This document shows, in pieces, positions 1-5,127 of a stretch of 6,226 nt of DNA (positions within the stretch are counted from its first letter, which is position 1; the number at the start of each line of letters is the position of its first letter). Below the pieces are notes generated by a model. The model was not told the origin of the DNA and did no database searches. It was given only the letters and a program-made list of their open reading frames with translations. The DNA is from Oscillospiraceae bacterium (GTDB lineage Bacteria; Bacillota; Clostridia; Oscillospirales; Acutalibacteraceae). The position numbers were made by a program, and so were the translations under genes. The stretch covers positions 1-6,226 of the forward strand of contig CACXFE010000005.1 in assembly GCA_902766855.1 (NCBI GenBank), given 5' to 3'.

Positions 1-558
1 CTTGGAGGTGTAGTTCGCCGCATCAACATCTTTGCCGTCTACCTGAATGCCGGTGAAATCAGAATAATCACCGTTGGTCTTGAAAGTGGCGTCTTTGCCG
101 CTGCCTTTTACCCATTCCTGACCCATGCCTTCTATGAAGATATAAACTTCGTCGGCACCGAGATTCGAAACGAATACAACTTCACCGTCGCCGGGGAATG
201 TAGCGGTTGCTGTGCCATTTGTAAATGTTGCGGGGATTTTTTCGGGAGTAGTGGCATCCGTAGGAAGATACAGGAAGTAGCCTTGTGTAGAATCGTCTGC
301 TCCTCGTACATTGAAAACAGTCGGTTTACCGTTGGTTTCGGTAAGATTGAAGTGATCGATGATTTTCATGCCACTTTCAACCTGATCGTCAAACTTGCTG
401 GTATCCGAACTGTCAGGAGCAACATCCTTCCCGTTGGAAGTAGCAACTACAACCGCGTTTTCACGCTGTGTCGGTGAATTGTCCGCAGCAGATGCAACCA
501 TCGCAAATGCAGTTACGGCCAATGCCAAAGTGAGAACAAATGCTAAAACTTTTTTCAT
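1..558 (-). CDS. Secreted surface protein with X2-like module, C terminus cut by window edge
   Basis: The first 186 residues are visible and the frame is still open at base 1. Residues 1-24 are a clear Sec signal peptide: M-K-K, a hydrophobic core rich in L, A, V and F, and a likely cleavage after A-S-A-A, just before D25. The mature part is acidic and rich in T, D, G and N, with predicted beta character and no cysteine. Near the cut end, residues about 167-186 contain F-T-G-I-Q-V-D-G-K-D-V-D followed by N-Y-T, which resembles the opening of X2-like (Ig-fold) modules common in exported clostridial proteins. The ATG at 556-558 follows AAAGGG at a good distance. The gene starts 20 bases after the LCP gene stops, so it probably belongs to the sortase operon and may be the sortase substrate. 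No sorting signal can be seen because the C terminus is missing. Export is confident; module identity and anchoring are inference. Confidence 0.85.
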   Translation of the reverse strand, partial: MKKVLAFVLTLALAVTAFAMVASAADNSPTQRENAVVVATSNGKDVAPDSSDTSKFDDQVESGMKIIDHFNLTETNGKPTVFNVRGADDSTQGYFLYLPTDATTPEKIPATFTNGTATATFPGDGEVVFVSNLGADEVYIFIEGMGQEWVKGSGKDATFKTNGDYSDFTGIQVDGKDVDAANYTSK

Positions 559-578
559 GATGATTTCCCTTTCATAAA

Positions 579-1613
579 TTATTTTATTTCTTTATAAAAA
601 ACATCCAAAAGCAGTTGATAAAACTGATTTTCATCAATCGTAAATGTTTCAAGGTTTCCTTCTGCCCCGACAGTTCCTTGAACACTGCGAAATTGAAAAT
701 CCGCACCTAATGCCTCAGATGCAAGAAACGCTGCCCCGGTAACATCAATATCCGTCACCGTGTTTTTTGCAATTCTTTTATATAGTTTAACCGGCAAGGA
801 CAAATCGTTTCGCATGGCCGATTTGGCTTGCTGCGCAAAACTCATTAAAAACTTTTGCTGCCGATTGGATCGAACTTCGTTACTGGCTTTCCGATACCGC
901 AAAAAGCGAAGAACATTTTTTGAAGTGATCCATACTTCCGCACCGTTCTTCATTTCGGGCGAAATAGCGGTTAAATCTTCTTCCAAGCGGACCGGAACTT
1001 TGCCGACAGCAGACATCACTTCCGGCACCGCATCCATATAAATGGCATAGTATCCGCTGATCGGAAGATTGTAAAACAACTTGGAAACGGCTTTGACCGT
1101 TAAATCGGAAGATTGCTTCGCCGTGGTTCCGTAAGAATATGCCAAACAAAGTTGAGCCTTAGAAGTGGTCAAAAACCGATTGTTACTGTCATAAACATCG
1201 ATTTCCGCCATGGTGTTGCGCGAAACAGCAACGATATTGGCTTTTTTCGCAACCGGATCCAACGAAAACAGATAAAAGGAATCCGCTTGGTGGGTAACCG
1301 AGTCATTCGGTGCCGCCCGGTCCACCCCGATCACCAATACATTGATGAGGTCTTCATTATAATTGTAAGCCACGCCGTTATAATACGCATCCGCTTCTTC
1401 CGGCACACTTTCCGTTCCGACAGGAGGCAATTTGGTGTCATCAAAACTTAACCGGTTGCGAAGGCGCCGTTCTCCCAATTTTATGATAATAAAATAGGAA
1501 GCAACCAACGCAATGATGATGAACAAGATCACCGCCAGCGTGATAAGAAGTTTTTTATGCCGTGCGGCAAAACCGGCGTTATGCCTGAACTCACTCTTGC
1601 TCATAACTGTCAT
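579..1613 (-). CDS. LytR-CpsA-Psr (LCP) family membrane protein, variant active-site motif
   Basis: Predicted 344-residue protein with a short basic cytoplasmic tail, one membrane segment at about residues 22-45, and an extracellular LCP domain from about 90 to 265. Recognisable family landmarks are N-V-L-V-I-G-V-D-R (91-99), A-D-S-F-Y-L-F (110-116), S-R-N-T-M (131-135), Y-S-Y-G (159-162) and the late L-R-Y-R (238-241) with R-x-x-R-Q-Q (248-253). LCP enzymes generally transfer undecaprenyl-linked glycopolymers such as teichoic acid or capsule onto peptidoglycan. Here the usual P-R-D-T reads S-R-N-T, so Asp is replaced by Asn; the enzyme may be a divergent subfamily or have a changed activity. 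The ATG at 1613 is chosen because AGGCGG lies 9 bases upstream; a TTG at 1634 and an ATG at 1604 are alternatives. The gene overlaps the end of the sortase gene by 23 bases, which implies coupled translation. Confidence 0.85.
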   Translation of the reverse strand: MTVMSKSEFRHNAGFAARHKKLLITLAVILFIIIALVASYFIIIKLGERRLRNRLSFDDTKLPPVGTESVPEEADAYYNGVAYNYNEDLINVLVIGVDRAAPNDSVTHQADSFYLFSLDPVAKKANIVAVSRNTMAEIDVYDSNNRFLTTSKAQLCLAYSYGTTAKQSSDLTVKAVSKLFYNLPISGYYAIYMDAVPEVMSAVGKVPVRLEEDLTAISPEMKNGAEVWITSKNVLRFLRYRKASNEVRSNRQQKFLMSFAQQAKSAMRNDLSLPVKLYKRIAKNTVTDIDVTGAAFLASEALGADFQFRSVQGTVGAEGNLETFTIDENQFYQLLLDVFYKEIK

Positions 1614-2364
1614 AAGTACGAACCGCCTGAACAAGATACCGCTCGTTATCCTTGGAAGTGCAGGTAGATAAGGTAATGATCTTATCGTTGATCGTTACCG
1701 GCACATCGTCGGCAATGTTGGCGCTCATGTTACGCGTATTGAAAATCATATCCAAATACCCTTTTCGTAATACAGGATCCATAAAGTCATAACTTAACAG
1801 GATGTGGCTGTCATTCCAAACATAGGCGGCAAAGATCTCATATTTCATGATCCGCCCCGGCATATAGATATGAATCACCCGGTTTTCTTTGAAGAAATCA
1901 CGGTTGCGGAATCTCTTTAATGTGCCGAACATGGTACCGTTCAACATATTATGCCCATAGATCACCGTATTGAAATCGCTGAAATCTTTTTTGTTATAAC
2001 TTTCCGTATAAATGCTGCCGTATCTTGAAGAGTTCCCGTTTACTGTGTGATTCAGATAAAACGCATTGTTTTCGGGGTGTTGCAAGATCGGATAATCGAT
2101 CACCGTGCCGGGCACATTGATCCACGCATAAATATCCGGATTGGCGCGCCGCAATTCCTCAAAATCGACCGGTGTTTCCACAGAAACCGGCGCTTTGGAA
2201 GAAACAACTTCACTTGAAACCTTCACATCTGATCGCAGTTTTTCAAGATCCTCATAGCCCCAGCGTGATACGATTAAAGCAATCAAGCAACCGACACAAC
2301 ATAAAACCGCAATCAAAAATATGATGATCCAAACTTTTTTTCGCGTTTTTTCCGTTGCCGTCAC
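1591..2364 (-). CDS. srtB: Class B sortase
   Basis: A 257-residue membrane-anchored cysteine transpeptidase. Sortases cleave a C-terminal sorting motif in exported proteins and join the protein to peptidoglycan or to another subunit. One N-terminal membrane segment spans about residues 11-33, followed by a linker rich in S, V and K and the catalytic domain from about 68. The catalytic residues are visible: His138 in V-I-Y-G-H-N-M, Cys235 in T-L-S-T-C and Arg242 in N-E-R-Y. The N-P-D-I-Y-A-W-I-N-V-P-G-T segment (75-87), the M-F-G-T-L-K block after the His and the N-terminal anchor favour class B over A, C or D. The start is a GTG at 2364, five bases after a strong GGAGG; no ATG is equally well placed. 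This is the first gene of the operon, ahead of the LCP protein and the secreted protein. Class B enzymes include haem-protein and pilus sortases; the substrate here is not known. Confidence 0.93.
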   Translation of the reverse strand: MTATEKTRKKVWIIIFLIAVLCCVGCLIALIVSRWGYEDLEKLRSDVKVSSEVVSSKAPVSVETPVDFEELRRANPDIYAWINVPGTVIDYPILQHPENNAFYLNHTVNGNSSRYGSIYTESYNKKDFSDFNTVIYGHNMLNGTMFGTLKRFRNRDFFKENRVIHIYMPGRIMKYEIFAAYVWNDSHILLSYDFMDPVLRKGYLDMIFNTRNMSANIADDVPVTINDKIITLSTCTSKDNERYLVQAVRTYDSYEQE

Positions 2365-2381
2365 TCCGTCCTCCGCAATAC

Positions 2382-2400
2382 TGCGATATATATAACCGCA
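2382..2400 (-). promoter_or_regulatory. Small palindrome at the sortase operon transcription start
   Basis: TGCG at one end and CGCA at the other flank a TA-rich centre, giving a six-pair imperfect inverted repeat that includes one G-T pair. It lies where the transcript should begin, just upstream of the ribosome binding site. It could be an operator, a 5' stabilising hairpin, or chance. Confidence 0.3.
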
Positions 2401-2405
2401 GTTTG

Positions 2406-2434
2406 ATTATACAACATCACAACTTAAAAGTCAA
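2406..2434 (-). promoter_or_regulatory. Sigma-A promoter of the sortase operon
   Basis: On the minus strand TTGACT (2429-2434) and a perfect TATAAT (2406-2411) are separated by exactly 17 bases. Transcription should start near 2399, leaving a leader of about 35 bases that contains the GGAGG site of srtB. It lies between the serA terminator and srtB, so the sortase operon is independent of serCA. Confidence 0.88.
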
Positions 2435-2465
2435 GCAAAATGCAAAGAAAAATTCTCTGTTTTAT

Positions 2466-2506
2466 GCAAAAAAGTCCCGATTTGCTAAAAACGCACCGGA
2501 ACTTTT
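2466..2506 (-). terminator. Rho-independent terminator after serA
   Basis: Seven bases after the serA stop, AAAAGTTCCG (2506-2497) pairs with CGGGACTTTT (2479-2470) over ten pairs with one G-T wobble. The loop is 17 bases and the downstream arm runs into a stretch of six T (2473-2468) on the minus strand. The stem has only five G-C pairs, so moderate strength is expected. It closes the serC-serA transcript before the sortase promoter. Confidence 0.75.
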
Positions 2507-2512
2507 CCATTT

Positions 2513-3673
2513 TCAGATCACACGCAAACGAATCACGCCGTCAATCGCACCGATTTCCTCCGCCACTGCAGAAGTATCCGCCGCGCCGACATCCAGCATG
2601 GTATAGGCATAATCCCCGCGGGATTTGTTCAACAGATTCTCGATATTGACATTATCCTGGGCAAAAATCGCGGTGATCGCCGTCAGCATATTGGGGATGT
2701 TTTTATGGATCACGCAAATGCGGTTTTCGCCGCTGCGCGGCATCGTGATCTCCGGCAGGTTGACCGAATTCACAATATTGCCGTTCTCAATATAATCAAT
2801 CAGTTCCCTTGCCGCCATGGAGGCGCAGTTGTCTTCCGATTCGGGGGTGGAAGCGCCGAGATGTGGGATCGCGATCACACCGTCTACCCCTAAAATATCA
2901 TCCGACGGGAAATCCGTGACATAGGACGAAACTTTGCCCGATTCCAACGCGGTTTTTAAGGCGTTGTTATCTACAAGCCCGCCCCGTGCGAAATTCAGAA
3001 TGCGAACCCCGTCTTTCATGCGGGCGATCGAATCACTGTTGACTAAATTTTTGGTAGAATCGGTCAACGGGACATGAATGGTGATGTAATCACATTTCTC
3101 AAAAATCTCATTGATATCAAAGATGTGAATCGCATTGTGATTCAGGTTCCACGCCGATTTGACCGAAAGATACGGATCGTACCCGTAAACCTTCATGCCG
3201 AGATGGTTGGCGGCGTTTGCCACCATGACGCCGATCGCGCCAAGCCCGATCACACCAAGCGATTTTCCCTTGATTTCCGGCCCGGCGAAAGCGCCTTTTC
3301 CTTTTTCCACCATTTTGCCGACTTCTTCGCCGTTGCCTTTCAGCGTTTTGGCCCATTCGATCCCCGAAATCACCCGGCGAGAACTGATGAGCAACCCCGC
3401 GATCACCAATTCCTTCACCGCGTTGGCATTGGCGCCCGGCGTATTGAATACCACAATTCCCTGTTCAGAGCAACGGTCGATCGGGATATTATTCGTTCCC
3501 GCGCCGGCACGCGCAATGGCTTTCAAGGTTTTAGGAAACGGCTCTTCATGCAGGGCGGCGGAACGCACGATCGCCCCGTCGGCGTTTTCTACCTCGTCCC
3601 CGACAGTGTACTTGTCGTCAAACTCCCGCAAACCGCTTTTGGAAATTTTATTATAGGTTTTGATCTTAAACAT
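2513..3673 (-). CDS. serA: D-3-phosphoglycerate dehydrogenase with C-terminal ACT domain
   Basis: A 386-residue cytoplasmic NAD-dependent dehydrogenase that oxidises 3-phosphoglycerate to 3-phosphohydroxypyruvate, the entry step of serine synthesis. Landmarks in order: A-G-A-G-T-N-N-I (56-63), the substrate-side loop of the 2-hydroxyacid dehydrogenase family; the Rossmann motif G-L-G-A-I-G (143-148) with Asp166 as the likely NAD-selective acid in Y-G-Y-D-P; catalytic Arg230 in N-F-A-R-G-G; and catalytic His271 in P-H-L-G-A-S-T. An ACT domain, usually a serine-sensing regulatory module, occupies about 317-386. The protein is of the short type, without the extra intervening domain of the long (over 500 residue) form. 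Where many family members have D-V-F-x-x-E-P, this one has T-D-F-P-S-D-D (253-259), so the third catalytic position seems to carry Asp. The ATG at 3673 shares one base with the serC stop and follows AGGAGG by 10 bases. Confidence 0.96.
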   Translation of the reverse strand: MFKIKTYNKISKSGLREFDDKYTVGDEVENADGAIVRSAALHEEPFPKTLKAIARAGAGTNNIPIDRCSEQGIVVFNTPGANANAVKELVIAGLLISSRRVISGIEWAKTLKGNGEEVGKMVEKGKGAFAGPEIKGKSLGVIGLGAIGVMVANAANHLGMKVYGYDPYLSVKSAWNLNHNAIHIFDINEIFEKCDYITIHVPLTDSTKNLVNSDSIARMKDGVRILNFARGGLVDNNALKTALESGKVSSYVTDFPSDDILGVDGVIAIPHLGASTPESEDNCASMAARELIDYIENGNIVNSVNLPEITMPRSGENRICVIHKNIPNMLTAITAIFAQDNVNIENLLNKSRGDYAYTMLDVGAADTSAVAEEIGAIDGVIRLRVI

Positions 3674-4755
3674 TATGCGTTTTCCTCCTCGAATTTCTGC
3701 ATGAACGCCACCAATTTCTCCACGCCTTCGATCGGCATGGCATTATAAATGGAAGCGCGCATACCGCCGACCGAGCGATGCCCTTTGATATTCACAAAGC
3801 CGGCTTTTTTTGCCTCCGCCACAAATTTGGCGTCCAGTTCCTCGCTTCCCGTAACAAACGGCACATTCATCAACGAACGGTCTTCCGGAACCACTGTGCC
3901 CTTGAACAAACGGCTTTGATCAAGGAAATCATACAGGATCTTTGCCTTTTTCTCGTTGTAGGCTTTCATGGCTTCCAACCCACCCATTTTCTTGATCCAT
4001 TTGAATACCAGCCCTGCGATATAAATGGTATAGCAAGGCGGCGTGTTGAACATGGAGCCGTTCTCGGAATGAGTGGCATAATTCAACATGGTGGGTGTTA
4101 TTTCCATCGCATTGCCGATCAAATCCTTGCGGATGATCACAATGGTCACGCCTGCCGGCGCAACATTCTTTTGTGCGCCCGCGTACAAAACACCGAATTT
4201 GGAAACATCAATCGGCTCCGATAAAATGCAACTGGAAATATCCGCTACCAGCGGCACATCCCCGGTGTCGGGCAATTCATGGTATTTTGTACCGTAAATG
4301 GTGTTGTTCATGCAGATATGTACATAATCCGCCTCCGGGTCGAAATCAGCACGGGTTGTTTTCGGGATATAGGAATAGGTTTTATCCGCGGAAGAAGCAA
4401 CCGCACGCGCCGCGCCGTAGCGCGCCCCTTCTTTATAAGCCTTGTTTGCCCATTGCCCGGTGATGATATAATCCGCTTTATGGTTCTTATTCATCAGATT
4501 CAGCGGAACCATGGCGAACTGGGTGGAAGCACCGCCCTGTAAAAACAGCACTTCATAATCATCGGGAATGTTCATGATTTCCCGCAAATCGGCCTCTGCC
4601 TGCTTGATGATCGCGTCATACTCCTTGGAGCGGTGAGACATTTCCATGACCGATTGCCCGGTCTCGCCGTATTCCAGCATTTCCGCCGCGGCGGTTTTCA
4701 AAACCTCTTCGGGCAGCATGGAAGGCCCTGCACTGAAATTATAAACTCTTGCCAT
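3673..4755 (-). CDS. serC: Phosphoserine aminotransferase
   Basis: A 360-residue PLP enzyme, the normal family length, that transfers an amino group from glutamate to 3-phosphohydroxypyruvate to give O-phosphoserine; homologues can also act in the pyridoxal-phosphate pathway. Visible signatures: Y-N-F-S-A-G-P-S-M-L at the N terminus (5-14), the phosphate-binding H-R-S-K (41-44), G-G-A-S-T (74-78), cofactor-stacking Trp102, Asp172 in A-D-I-S-S facing the pyridine nitrogen, PLP-binding Lys196 in A-Q-K-N, and the C-terminal G-H-R-S-V-G-G-M-R-A-S (325-335). The frame is open for 27 more codons upstream, but the ATG at 4755 is the real start: a perfect GGAGGT lies seven bases before it and the homologous protein begins there. 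The longer version would also begin within the -35 box of the promoter. The stop codon overlaps the serA start (TAATG), so the two genes are co-transcribed and translationally coupled. Confidence 0.97.
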   Translation of the reverse strand: MARVYNFSAGPSMLPEEVLKTAAAEMLEYGETGQSVMEMSHRSKEYDAIIKQAEADLREIMNIPDDYEVLFLQGGASTQFAMVPLNLMNKNHKADYIITGQWANKAYKEGARYGAARAVASSADKTYSYIPKTTRADFDPEADYVHICMNNTIYGTKYHELPDTGDVPLVADISSCILSEPIDVSKFGVLYAGAQKNVAPAGVTIVIIRKDLIGNAMEITPTMLNYATHSENGSMFNTPPCYTIYIAGLVFKWIKKMGGLEAMKAYNEKKAKILYDFLDQSRLFKGTVVPEDRSLMNVPFVTGSEELDAKFVAEAKKAGFVNIKGHRSVGGMRASIYNAMPIEGVEKLVAFMQKFEEENA

Positions 4756-4807
4756 TTTTGTTACCTCCGAATCATCCAAAAGGACTTTTTTTATCAAACT
4801 GCAATCT

Positions 4808-4836
4808 ATTATATGCGAAGCGTGGCTGTTTGTCAA
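4808..4836 (-). promoter_or_regulatory. Consensus sigma-A promoter of serC-serA
   Basis: On the minus strand TTGACA (4831-4836) and TATAAT (4808-4813) are both perfect and 17 bases apart. The start should be near 4801, giving a leader of about 46 bases. That leader is too short for a T-box or other known riboswitch, so any control of this strong promoter should act at initiation or through protein feedback on the SerA ACT domain. Confidence 0.92.
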
Positions 4837-4841
4837 TAGGA

Positions 4842-4859
4842 TTGTTAAAAAAAAAACAA
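4842..4859. promoter_or_regulatory. Rex-like operator, proximal site
   Basis: An 18-base element, TTGTT then ten A then CAA, matches the Rex consensus TTGTTAA-N4-TTAACAA at 12 of 14 defined positions. Its near edge is six bases upstream of the serC -35 box. Rex is an NADH/NAD-sensing repressor widespread in Clostridia. The sequence is also a plain A/T tract that could be an UP element, so the call is tentative. Confidence 0.4.
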
Positions 4860-4893
4860 TAAATTTTTAAAAAACACCTTTTCTCGAAAAAGT

Positions 4894-4911
4894 TTGTTAT
4901 TTTTTTAACAA
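4894..4911. promoter_or_regulatory. Rex-like operator, distal site
   Basis: TTGTTA, six T, TAACAA: an 18-base element matching the Rex consensus TTGTTAA-N4-TTAACAA at 13 of 14 defined positions, with arms of six bases that are perfect inverted repeats. It lies about 58 bases upstream of the serC -35 box. Centre-to-centre distance to the proximal site is 52 bases, close to five helical turns, so the two sites would face the same side of the DNA. Confidence 0.5.
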
Positions 4912-4913
4912 TT

Positions 4914-4992
4914 AGCGTGTTACATTCCCTTTCCTGTATGTTTTGCGCTTTTCATTCCGTTGCCACACCATATGAATTTTCCTAGAAACAAC
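4914..4992. other. Remainder of the PEPCK-serC gap, no gene seen
   Basis: Together with the sites listed separately, this fills the 372-base gap 4756-5127. It is pyrimidine-rich on the plus strand and has no credible open frame with a ribosome binding site. The only signal is a weak plus-strand promoter-like pair, TTGCCA (4960-4965) and TAGAAA (4983-4988) with a 17-base spacer, pointing at the hairpin cluster. Confidence 0.4.
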
Positions 4993-5022
4993 AACGGCCG
5001 CATCAATGATGCGACCGCCGTT
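4993..5022. terminator. Bidirectional hairpin, probable terminator behind PEPCK
   Basis: AACGGC-CGCATC pairs with GATGCG and, after a three-base bulge (ACC), GCCGTT, closing on a three-base AAT loop. On the plus strand it ends in five T (5021-5025); on the minus strand it ends in GTTGTTGTTT. It is the most GC-rich stem in this gap and is the best candidate for the final PEPCK terminator, though it lies about 105 bases after the stop codon. Confidence 0.6.
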
Positions 5023-5040
5023 TTTGGGGGCAGAAAACAC

Positions 5041-5071
5041 GCGATAAACGAATTTTAACATTCGCTTTCGC
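5041..5071. repeat. Hairpin between PEPCK and serC
   Basis: GCGA/TCGC outer and CGAAT/ATTCG inner stems, separated by a small internal loop, close on a six-base loop (TTTAAC). On the minus strand GTGTTTTC follows, so it may act as a weak terminator or a 3'-end stabiliser of the PEPCK message. Weak on its own. Confidence 0.35.
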
Positions 5072-5090
5072 AAGGAAAAATTGTTGTTGC

Positions 5091-5124
5091 AGGCAACCTT
5101 TCAGTTCGGCACGGTTGCCTTTTT
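5091..5124 (+). terminator. Plus-strand rho-independent terminator next to the PEPCK stop
   Basis: A perfect eight-pair stem AGGCAACC (5091-5098) / GGTTGCCT (5113-5120) with a 14-base loop, followed on the plus strand by TTTTT then ATTTTA. This is textbook for a plus-strand transcript. On the minus strand it starts about seven bases after the PEPCK stop, but the nearest T run lies 11 bases beyond the stem, so it is a poorer terminator in that direction. It may be bidirectional, or mark an unseen plus-strand RNA. Confidence 0.6.
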
Positions 5125-5127
5125 ATT

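Noticed and set aside
283..577. Two overlapping plus-strand frames opposite the secreted protein
   Set aside because: The minus-strand frame has a ribosome site, a textbook signal peptide and operon context; the plus-strand frames have none of these.
577..625. Weak internal promoter before the secreted protein (TTGGAT-16-TAAAAT)
   Set aside because: Spacing and boxes are poor and it overlaps the AT-rich LCP stop region; a 20-base gap with a ribosome site is explained by operon read-through.
2286..2332. Possible lipoprotein signal in the sortase N terminus (C-C-V-G-C)
   Set aside because: The residue at -3 of the lipobox would be Cys rather than Leu/Val, and class B sortases are normally held by an uncleaved N-terminal membrane segment.
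3074..3748. Long plus-strand open frame opposite serA (224 codons)
   Set aside because: It is a shadow of serA: no ribosome site, no recognisable fold, and R/H/F-rich composition typical of antisense frames.
4756..4836. A 27-codon N-terminal extension of SerC, starting at 4836
   Set aside because: It would begin inside the -35 box of the serC promoter and lacks a ribosome site; the ATG at 4755 has a perfect one and matches the normal family start.
4878..4892. A small CTTTT/AAAAG hairpin followed by T on the minus strand
   Set aside because: Only one G-C pair in a five-pair stem, so it is too weak to be called a terminator.
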